NCBI GenBank assembly: GCA_951799425.1
Contig: OX637399.1
Span: forward strand, 31,742,701-31,806,700
Direction: 5' to 3'
Origin: Ilex aquifolium
Taxonomy: Eukaryota; Streptophyta; Magnoliopsida; Aquifoliales; Aquifoliaceae
Length of the DNA: 64,000 nt
Shown piece after piece: positions 36,789-46,208 of the stretch; position 1 is the first letter of the stretch, and every line of letters starts with the position of its first letter. Made by a program: the position numbers and the translations under genes. A model generated the notes under the pieces. That model did not search any database and was not told where the DNA came from. It saw only the letters and a program-made list of their open reading frames with translations.

Positions 36789-37321
36789 AGAAATGGGTTT
36801 GTGGTTGAAGGTAATAAACATGGTGATCCAAACACCAGTCGTCCATTAGTAGATCAACCACTTCCATGGCCAGATCTGTTACTTCTATGGACAGATCTGG
36901 TCAACAGTGGGCAGATCTGAGCAGTGGAGCATGGACCCCAGATCTGCTACTTCCATCGAAGAATCAGACCCGATGTGAAGCAGCAAGGTCGAGCAAATGA
37001 ATAAAGGAGATAAAGAGACATAGAGATCAACGAAAGTGAAGGGGAATGGAGGTAAAAACCCTAGCATTTTTACTGGGAAGGGTATTTTAGATTTTACACA
37101 TTTAATCCTACTTTTCAATTCCACAATTCCTCACAGTAGAAGGGATTTCTCAATCACCTGCAGATGGGATTCTAGCCTTCAAAACATACGGCCGATTTTT
37201 TCAAAATCAACGAAAATCCAATCCCAAAAAACTTACCCAAACCAAGGATAAATGGACCCCATTCACAATTTTAATCCAATCCCCCTGTAATCCCCCCAAA
37301 TCCTGTCATCCAAACACCACC
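34873..37321. mobile_element. 2.45-kb inverted-repeat element flanked by TTA (PIF/Harbinger-like)
   Basis: The left terminus GGTGGTGTTTGGAT and right terminus ATCCAAACACCACC are perfect 14-bp inverse complements. Both sides are flanked by TTA (34870-34872, 37322-37324), matching the TWA duplication of PIF/Harbinger elements. Subterminal regions share GGATT/AATCC-rich motifs. There is no transposase frame, so it is non-autonomous. It contains a cluster of inverted modules at 35680-36430 and a (GA)n tract at about 36745-36785. Two independent elements with similar ends cannot be excluded. Confidence 0.6.
35754..36430. repeat. Cluster of direct and inverted copies of a ~30-bp module
   Basis: The module ATGAATCAAGGTGCATT occurs forward at about 35766, 36269 and 36411, with a partial forward copy near 36328. 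It occurs inverted at about 35815-35835, where it pairs with the first to form a long hairpin (arms 35754-35783 and 35812-35840). At 35993-36060 a palindromic ACAGTGTAA/TTACACTGT set is tandemly repeated. No coding function is visible. Confidence 0.7.
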
Positions 37322-37592
37322 TTAGTGGATTGATAGGGAGTCCAAATTTAGTAGCGGTTCAGTTAAAAAAAGGGAAAACTTTACTTTACCTCCCTACAGT
37401 TAAGTTATTTTCTCTCACATTCAAAATTAGGTTCATAACCATCACGAGATTTATGGACTAAAAGCCAATACTAATATTGTTGACAGAATCATTAACATGA
37501 CCTTAATGCCCTTCCTTTTCTTTTCCCAGTAGTAGACCCTTTCTACTTCTTCTCCGACAACCTACAAACATCTCAATTTTTTTTTTCTAATC

Positions 37593-37814
37593 CCAAGAGG
37601 TAGCTCAAGTAGTAATAAGAATGAGCTGTAAACGCAGATACTGGAGTTCAAATCTTGTCAATTTTTTGAGGGTCATATCATGAGGAATTTACCCCTTATG
37701 AATACTTTAGTCCTAGTGTGGATGATCTGCTTTTGACTAGATAAGGGTACATATTATTTGAGGTGCACATAAGCTGGCCCGGATACCCTTGACCATTGAA
37801 CAAAAAAAAAAAAA
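37593..37814 (+). mobile_element. tRNA-derived SINE (best-preserved head of the family)
   Basis: The head reads CCAAGAGGTAGCTCAAGTAG, with A-box-like GGTAGCTCAAGTAGT and B-box-like GAGTTCAAATCTTG. The 3' body ends CATAAGCTGGCCCGGATACC followed by CTTGACCATTGAAC and poly(A) (to 37814). The 3' domain is shared with copies at 27787 and 31201. No clear target duplication was found. Confidence 0.8.
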
Positions 37815-38704
37815 CTTAAATTTAAATTTAGGACATAAACATCTCTAATAGATAAACTCGAATTTAAAGAAAGACAAACCCAAATTTAAATGAGAACAAA
37901 CCCAACTTTAAAGGAGGATAAAATATGATCATTAGATCTTTAAAGGATAATTAAATTTAACTATTTGTGATTTGAGTAAAGGTTTGAGTCTTCCTTGTTT
38001 TAAGTAAAAATTTAAGTCTCCATGATTTAATATGAATTTGAGTATCACATTGGAGTAGATTTTTAAGGGTTTTTTTTACCTAAATTTAAATTTAGATTTA
38101 GAAAATAGTTAAGGTTGGAGATGCTCTTTTACGAAGTTAAAAAATCGTGTGTGAGAGAGAGAGAGAGAAAGAGGTTATTTTTGTCATTTTAGAAATTATT
38201 TTCATGCCATCTCTCATCAAGTGTGCGTGGTTTACATGGTCAATTAGATTAGACAGAAAATCTAATAGTGCGTTTTAGTTTACAAACCACGAGAGACTTA
38301 CGTGACTTTTTTTGAATGTGAGAAAGATGATCTATAAAATAACTTAAATTATATGGAGGTAAAGTAAAATTTGCCCTAAAAAAAATGATTGATTGACTCA
38401 TAAACTAAGTTGTTTGATTAAAATAGAATTATTGATTGCAAAGTAGATCAGAAAGTAAAAGAAGAAAGATTGAATGTAGAGAAAGCCTTTCCTTTCCCCT
38501 TTTGTCGGCAAAACCAGCCGTCCCATTCCAAACTTCCCTCATGGATAGGACCACTACGATAAGAACCGGGCCACCATGATCCACTACGATAAGAATTGGG
38601 CCACCATGATAACAATAGAGCAGTGTTAATTATACTTCCCCCCTGCCAAAAAAAAAAGTATCATTTGATTCACACTTATTTCCTCAATTTCATTGTGGTG
38701 GTCC
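37815..38704. other. AT-rich intergenic sequence
   Basis: No gene or clear transposon. A short (GA)n tract lies near 38153-38170. The phrase CACTACGATAAGAA(C/T) with GGGCCACCATGAT occurs twice at about 38550 and 38581 as a short tandem duplication. Confidence 0.45.
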
Positions 38705-38709
38705 GCAAC

Positions 38710-39914
38710 TGTTGGACCAAAACAGTTTTTTTTTTAAGTGTTAAAACTGAATTTTTGGTTGACTTTGAGCCTAAATCAAAGTGGGATCCGATTGTTATTT
38801 TGAATAAAATTTCGTGGGTTCATATTCTACTCCGTGAGGAGAATAATGTAGTATATTCACTTGCTCAAATCGAATAAGAAATGAATGAGAAAATAGGCTC
38901 TAAAGTGACCCTTTTGAAATGAGAAAATAAAGGTTGTGCAATGTGAGATTTGACACCAATTTCACATTGGTTGAGGAAGAAATTTTACATGGGCATATAT
39001 AGACCAAGTTTGCTCTATGGGATTGGGCCCCAAGGGGTACCACAGTTTTATGAGCGGAGCGAGCACCTACATGCCTTTGGTTCTACCACACACATGCGCG
39101 CGCCGCCCGCCCGCCACGCCACAACCCGGGCTCGGGTACAGTTGTGGGTGTGGGTGTGTTTTAGACCAAGTCCTATCTTTTTAGAGAAAATTAATTGGGC
39201 GACAATTTCTTAATCCGAAATTAATTTTTGGTACCTATTGGACCCGAAATTAATTAATTGGGCACTTGTTTGGATTTTTGCTTCCCTCCAGTCCGAGTTG
39301 TGTCTGTTCATAGAGAACAGTTACACAAGTGGTGTCTTCTAGCTTGCATTGAGTTGTGTTTGTTCATACTGGGTTGTGTCTTTTAGTATGGTGGCTATCC
39401 GAAAAGTCACCAAAATGTCTATAAATACCCAGACTCATTACCATTCTACATTCATTCATTCATCAGTCCATTATTAGAGTTAAGCTAGACATTAGTACAT
39501 AGCATTTCGGCAGTCAGCATTTTGGAGAGTACGTAACACAATTTTTGGTTCGCTGGACGGATAGATTGGAGTGCTACTTTTACTCGTGTTAAAATCATTG
39601 TATCCTGGGAGGCAGACGCTCGATATTCCATAAGCACCGTGTGTGGGGGCAAAATCTGTCTTAAGGACATAATGTCAAACACTAGCCTTGATCTACATAC
39701 AGTTTAATAGCAGTTCTTGTTCTGTAATCGGGTTAGTATTTATATTGGTTATACAAATAGTTACGTGTAACTATTTTGTGTAACTCTTTCGTGTAAGATT
39801 ATTTATGTGCAACTGTTTCACACTTGATTGTTACTGTTTTGATTTACATTACATGTTTCAAATCAGATATTTCAATAAGTGATTTTACTATATTTGGAAT
39901 ACCACAATCAACAA
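38710..39914 (+). repeat. 5' LTR of outer copia element (1205 bp)
   Basis: Starts TGTTGGACCAAAA and ends CACAATCAACAA; same length as the 3' LTR (52921-54125). The 5-bp target duplication GCAAC (38705-38709; 54126-54130) fixes the ends, so the 3' terminus reads CAA rather than plain CA. TATA box CTATAAATA is at about 39419-39427. LTR copies differ by many substitutions, so the insertion is much older than the copia at 14895. Confidence 0.92.
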
Positions 39915-39930
39915 TCTTAAGACAGATTTT
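39915..39930 (+). promoter_or_regulatory. Candidate self-priming site of outer copia element
   Basis: Where a tRNA primer site should lie, the sequence has no TGG start. Instead 39916-39930 (CTTAAGACAGATTTT) is the exact reverse complement of 39651-39665 inside the LTR, downstream of its TATA box. Position 39915 can add a G-U pair. Self-priming by the element RNA, as known for Tf1/sushi-type elements, is an inference. Confidence 0.45.
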
Positions 39931-40249
39931 CGAATTTGTATAGTTGCTTGTTGTATTTATGATACATGTTTTAATTTTTTAGACTGTTCTAAATTATTAC
40001 AAATTGTTAAAACCTGTTTTGTTTACAATCTGTGATATTTGAAGAGAGTTGAATTTTTTTTTGAAAAATTGCATGTTCTGTTTATGTGTTTAATTCTAAA
40101 CAGTTACACCAAACAATGACATCATACATAAACATTAAAACAGTAATTTCAAAAACAGTGACACAAAACAGTAACATAGATTGTCTCTGTTTTAATAACT
40201 TGTTTTGGAAACTGTTACTGTTTTCCTATTTTTGAATAGTTTGTAATCT

Positions 40250-43200
40250 TTGTTTATCAGAAATGGCGCAAATGATAATAATGTTTGGGCTACTACACAT
40301 CATGTTGTGTCTGTGGTGCCTATTTCTGTTTCTACTCATGTGTCTCACGGAGAGAAACCCGAAAAGTTCAATAGGAACGATTTCAAGAGATGGCAACATA
40401 AAATATTGTTTTATCTCACTATGTTGAATCTTACAAAGTTTCTTCGTGAGGATGCTCCTGTTTGCAGTGAGAATGAGACTGATTGCCAAGTTGTTGCTGT
40501 GGTAGATGCATGAAAGTATTCTGATTTTCTGTGCAAAAATTATATCCTTAATAGATTGGATAACATATTATATAATGTGTATAGTCCAATCAGGACGGCT
40601 AGAGAGTTGTGGGAATCATTGGATAGAAAATACAAGACGGAGGATGCCGGAATGAAGAAATTTGTTGTGGGCAGATTCTTTGACTACAAAATGGTGGATT
40701 CCAAGACTATCATAAGTCAACTTCAAGATCTTCAAGTGATCCTACATGAGATTCATGCCGAAGGGATGGTGCTTAGTGAATCTTTCCAAGTGGCTGCAAT
40801 TATTGAGAAATTATCGCCAAATTGGAAGGATTTCAAAAATTATTTGAAGCACAAACGCAAAGAAATGAAATTTGATGACTTGATCGTGAGATTAAGGATT
40901 GAGGATTGAGGATTGAGGATTGAGGATTGAGGATTGAGGAGGACAATAGAGTCTCCGAAAAAAAAGTTGGTAATCATTCCATGGAGTCAAAGACACATGT
41001 GATTGAAGAAGGACATAAAACCAACAAGAAAATGAAGTATGTTGGCCAACAAGGGGCCAAGGGTGGTGATTCCAAAAGGTTCAAAGACAACTGTTTTTTG
41101 TGCAATAAATCGGGACATCGTGCAAAGGATTGTCGAAGCTGTAAAGCACAAGTGAACCACAAGAGGAAGGCTGCCCAAGCCAATATAACCGAGGTAGAAA
41201 AACTTTCTGAAAATGTTTCTAACATGAGTTTTTTTGTTGTAGTATCTGAAGTCAACTTGGTGAGAAATACCAAGGAATGGTGGGTGGACACCAGGGCCAC
41301 TAGACACATATGTTCGTATAAGAAGATGTTCTCGTCATATGAAGCAATTAATGATGGAGAATAATTATTCATGAGAAATTCCTCTACTTCCAAAGTTGAA
41401 GACAAATGAAATTTTATATTGAATATGACTTCCAGAAAAGAACTTACTCTTAATAATGTGTTACATGTTCCAGAAATTTGAAAGAATCTTGTGTCTGGAT
41501 CATTGTTGAGTAAGAAGGGTTTTAGGTTGATTTTTAAGTCCAACAAATTTGTACTCATCAAGAGTGGGATTTATGTAGGCAAGTGATATATGAGCGATGA
41601 GCTCTTTAAGATGAATGTAATGACAATTGTATCTGATTTTAATAATAAGAACACATCTTCTGTTTATATGCTTGAGTCTTCCAATGTATGACATGGTAGA
41701 TTAGGACATGTTAATTTTGATACTATGCGTAAATTAATGAATTTAAAATTGTTGCCTAAATTCAATATTGATGCAAATCATAAATGTGAGACATGTGTTG
41801 AATCAAAATTAACTAGAGCATCATTTCATAATATTGAAAGAAGTACTGAACCTCTAGAGTTAATTCATAGTGATACATGTGATTTGAAATATGTTCAAAC
41901 TAGAGGTTGAAAGAAATACTTTATTACATTTATTGATGATTGCACAAGATATTGTTATGTATATTTGCTATGGAGTAAAAATGAAGCATTAGAAAATTTT
42001 ATGCATTATAAGAATGAGGTTGAGAATCAACTTGGCAAAAAGATTAAGACAATAAGAAGTGATCGAGATGGTGAATATGACGCACTTTTCGATAGGTTAT
42101 GTCAAGAACATGGTATTATTCACTAAACTTCTGCGCCTTATACACCTCAGCAAAATGGGATTGTTGAACGTAAAAATAGAACATTGAAAGAGATGATTAA
42201 TGCCATGTTGATTAGTTCGGGATTACCTCAGAACTTGTGGGGGGAAGCGTCGCTTTTAGCAAACTATATTTTAAATAAATTACCTCACAAGAAGTTAGAC
42301 AAAACTTATGAATTATGGAAAGGTCGGAGTCCTTCATACAAATATTTAAAAGTGTGGGGGTGTTTGACTAAGGTGATAATTCCTATTCCCAAAAGGATTA
42401 AAATAGGACCTAAAACTATTGATTGTATATTTATTGGTTATACAATAAATATCAGTGCATATCGTTTTCTAGTGCATAAATCTGATATTCCTAATATATA
42501 TGTCAATACAATTATTGAGTCAAGAAATGCATCATTCTTTGAAAATGTATTTCCTAAAAAAAATGCATGTGATGAGAGTTTACTTAAAAAAACTCATGAT
42601 ACTACGACTAGTAGTATAGACCATTAGTCTATAAATGAAGAAAGTGAAGAGACACTTAGACGCAGTAAGAGGACAAGTACTTCTAAGTCCTATGGTCCAG
42701 ATTTTCTAACATATTTGTTAGAAAATGAGCCTCAAAGCTTCAATGAAGTGATGTCCACTCCTGAAGCACCTATGTGGAAAGAAGCTATAAACAGTGAAAT
42801 TAAATCCATCATGCAAAATCACACCTGGGAATTGGTAGATCTTCCTCCAGGAAGTAAACAAATTGATAAGTACAAGGCTAGACTTGTAGCTAAATGTTAC
42901 AAACAAAAGGAATGTCTTGATTACTTTGATACATATTCTCCTGTCACGAGAATAACATGTATTCGTATGCTCATAGCTATTGCAGCGTTGCATAATCTTG
43001 AGATACACCAAATGGATATGAAAACAGCTTTCCTAAATGGTGACTTAAATGAGGAAATTTATATGGACCAACCCGAAGGGTTCGTTTCTCCGGGATAAGA
43101 GAAGAAGATGTGTAGACTTGTTAAATCACTTTATGGTTTAAAGCAAACACCAAAACAATGACATGAGAAATTTGACAAGGTAATGATGTCAAATGGTTTC

Positions 43201-43302
43201 ACAATTAATGAATGTGATAAATGTGTCTATGTCAAAGATACAAATAATAGATATGTCATTGTTTGTCTATATGTGGATGATATGCTTATTTTAGATAGTA
43301 AT
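40250..43302 (+). pseudogene. Outer copia gag-pol, 5' part (gag to reverse transcriptase)
   Basis: Degenerate polyprotein with several stop codons and frame breaks. Visible pieces in order: gag (EKPEKFNRNDFKRWQHKI, TGA stop at about 40511 where Trp is expected); zinc knuckle CFLCNKSGHRAKDC (about 41095-41136); protease WVDTRATRHIC, where the catalytic D-T-G glycine is Arg; integrase HGRLGHVNFDTM, IDDCTRYCYVYL, TPQQNGIVERKNR; reverse transcriptase YKARLVAKCYKQKE, HQMDMKTAFLNGD, KSLYGLKQ and YVDDML. A heptanucleotide array at about 40896-40941 breaks gag. The frame is cut at 43302 by the gypsy insertion and resumes at 51414. Element is non-functional. Confidence 0.9.
40896..40941 (+). repeat. 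Heptanucleotide array (GGATTGA)n inside gag
   Basis: About six head-to-tail copies of GGATTGA interrupt the gag frame just before the zinc-knuckle region. Each unit contains TGA in one frame, so the expansion itself creates stops. It probably grew by slippage from a single IEE/RIED-encoding site. Confidence 0.85.
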
Positions 43303-46208
43303 TGTAATTACCCGAAAAAAAAAAATTTATTATTTTATTTTGGTGCGTTGGTTACCTAGGAGTAATTATATATATATATATATATATAAGGATAAAAATA
43401 ATTAAAGGAGACTAATATGTCTCAAATAAAAGTCTTGCCGTAGAGATACATATTAGGATTCTTATACATGTGGTTTAAATAGGGTAGTATTGTTGGATAG
43501 GTCAAACTCTTCGTGTAGATATATAAATATATTTAGGTTTTTAGGGTTTTTTTTATTGGTGAGAAGGCTTGTGGAGGGGCTGTCGCGTGAACAAAGAAGA
43601 AAAGATAGAGAGAGAGAGAGAATGGAGAAGGAAGGAAGAAAGAAGAACGAAAGAGACAAAAAAAAAAAAAAAGATTGGACCCATTTGAAGGTATGAATTC
43701 ATTAATTATTTGGTGGGTTTTATAATTTATTCAATTATATGGTATTAGAGTTATCATAAATAGTGATAATGAATACATATATAGAACGAAAGAGACAAAA
43801 AAAAGATTGGACCCATTTGAAGGTATGAATTCATTAATTATTTGGTGAGTTTTATAATTTATTCAATTATATGGTATTAGGGTTATCATAAATAGTGATA
43901 ATGAATACTTATATATATATATGTTCATGGTGAAAAATATTGATGAACTAGTTATTGCCTGTGTCTGAAGGCACAATGTAATAAAAAATAGTAAACAATA
44001 AACATATTTGTATTCATATCTAAAATTAAATCACAAACATAGAGAAGAGATAAATGAATTTAAGCATCGGCTTGTAATGAGGGTGAGAGGTGGTGGGCGG
44101 CAGTGGTGGTGGTAAGAGACGGTGATGGTTGTGGTGGGTGACAATGACCGTGGTGGTGGTGGCGACGGCGGTGATGGTGACGGTGGTAGCGGCGGCGGTG
44201 GCGACGACGGCGGCGGCGGCGGTGGTGGAGGTAGTAGTGGGGCAGTTTCAAACACTATTATTTTTTTTTTTTAAAGTAATTATGAGAAATAATTTCTAGA
44301 AGTACTTTTAAAAAATCACTCCAAACACATCCTTAGGGGCCTATTTTTCCTATTAAATTTATAGTGTTAATATTAGCCGTTAGATTAATTTTAGAGTAAA
44401 ATTTAAAGCGATCTCAACCGCGAATAGCAAAAGTCATTTTGTTTATCTTTTGAGATTTGAATTGTAAGCTACTTTATTATATAGATATATAAATGAGTTT
44501 TATTGTAAGTTGTTAATTTAAGTGTTTTTTTTAGACCTAATAGAGATTTATTGTTTTTGAGGCTTTTAAAGAACGTATTTAATGTCTTAAAAAGCAAAAA
44601 GAAAACAAAGGGAAAGAAGGAAGAAAAGTTATGGGTGAAGAAGATGGATTTCTTTAAAATTATAGAAAATTCCCTTTTAGTTTTAAAGAGTTTTACTTTG
44701 ACCCCTATATTCTTCTAAACTTAAGTTTAACTACTGTTTTATTTGGTAAGTTGGAAGAATAGAATTCTGAAAAATTTATGGCAGTCCCGAAAACAAAAAA
44801 TTCGTTTTTCAAAGAAATTACTCTTTGACCTCAAAACTTTAGAAATTTTTTCTAAACAGTCCAGAATACTTCTATACTCTATTACCTCATATTAGAAAGG
44901 ATATTTATAGGTAAATGATATATTAAGTATATATCAATGGGTAGGAAGTACACAAATTAAATATAGAATCGCGAAACGATGAAGGTAGGAATAAAGATTG
45001 ATTGTTATATATTATTTTGGATTAGGTGATGATTGCATTGAGGTTGGGAAATAGTGCTTTGAATTGGATTTTGGAAATCAAGGTGAGTAGTTTACTACTT
45101 CTTTTGGGAGAATTTTCTATATTAAATGTGTGGGTGCGTGTGTGTGGATTTTTCATATATATGATATATGTGTTGATGTTTGGGGTTGCAATTAAATGTT
45201 TTGAAATTGTGAACTGTTATATATGTGAATTTTGGAAAACTTGTAGGATGATTTTATATCATTACTTTGGTGATGAAAAGAAAATTTTGTGTGCGTTGGG
45301 ACTAAAGCTACAGTTTTGGTGTGTGTGAAAATCATGTTTATGAGACGGGGACTGGGTTACCAGGTCTAAATGGTAATGAGATTGTATACCGGCGTGGTCG
45401 GTATAGAGATGTACACATAGGGGCCAGTTACCAGGCTAGTGGTAACAAGAGACGGGGCCAATCATCAGGCTAGTATGACAAGAGACGGGGCCAGTTATCA
45501 GGCTAGTGGTAACAAACATGATTTGACAAATGTATTTGAGACTGAATTTGTGTGAGTGTTTTGGATTATAAATGTCTTTTCATTTATAAAATTATTTGTG
45601 AAAATGAGTGGGTGTTTTGAGTTATAAATGTCTTTTCATTTATAAAGTTATTTGTGACAATGAGATCATTTTGTTTACATGATTATGCGGGAAGGATTGG
45701 GGTACAATTTGTTGTACTTATGTATGTATCAAAGTTTATTTTTGTATATAAACTGTGGGATTTATTTTCACACCTCATTAGAGGTGGTTACTATTCAAGG
45801 GCCATTGTGCTCACCCAAATATATAACATTTTTCAGGAGAGGATCAGGGTGAGGAGTAAGTCTGCTGATATACAAGGGATTAGAGGACTTGAAGATTTAT
45901 TTTATTGTAGGTCTTCAGGAATAAATGTCTTTTATAGTTTTGTGACAAATATTAAATTGTTTTGGGAATAATGTTACTTATCCTTAGAGTAGTGAACCTT
46001 ATGGTTTAATTATTGTTTTATATGAGTTTAATAATGATGTTGGTGATGTTTTGTTTATTCCTCCGGTATTCATTAGGTCGATGAATTGGATCACTTTATT
46101 ATTTGTCTTCCGCTGTTTTTTGCATTTATTATGCACAGGGTTTGTTGGTTAAGGCCTTGGTGGCCGGTCCACCGCCCACCCTAAGTGATCCGGGGTGGGG
46201 GTGTGACA
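43303..46208 (+). repeat. 5' LTR of nested gypsy element (2906 bp including a Helitron)
   Basis: Starts TGTAATTACCCG and ends GGGTGTGACA. A 139-bp tandem duplication (43645-43783 and 43784-about 43917) and the Helitron at 43948-44485 are present only in this LTR. A block of palindromic repeats lies at 45342-45514. A 100-codon open frame at 45026-45328 is repeated in the other LTR at 50225 and is simply LTR sequence. Target duplication GTAAT is at 43298-43302. Confidence 0.92.
43948..44485 (-). mobile_element. Non-autonomous Helitron (538 bp) inside the gypsy LTR
   Basis: On the minus strand it starts TCTATATAATAAAGTAGC at 44485 and ends CAATAACTAG at 43948, with the hairpin TGTGCCTTCAGACACA just before the end. 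Host A (43947) and T (44486) flank it. The other gypsy LTR reads TGATGAATATATAAATGAG at about 49081, exactly the two flanks joined, so both boundaries and the A/T insertion are proven by an empty site. The core (about 44080-44235) is a TGG/CGG-rich array, the counterpart of the CCA array in the copy at 4071-4867. Confidence 0.97.

Noticed and set aside
37593..37664. tRNA gene suggested by A and B boxes
   Set aside because: The sequence does not fold into a cloverleaf and continues into a body and poly(A) tail shared by three dispersed copies, so it is a SINE head.
40974..41561. Antisense 195-codon frame in the outer copia
   Set aside because: It overlaps the zinc-knuckle and protease coding relics on the plus strand, and no domain is visible in it.
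45026..45328. A 100-codon frame repeated almost identically at 50225-50527
   Set aside because: Both copies lie at the same place in the two LTRs of one gypsy element. The identity reflects LTR duplication, not coding constraint.
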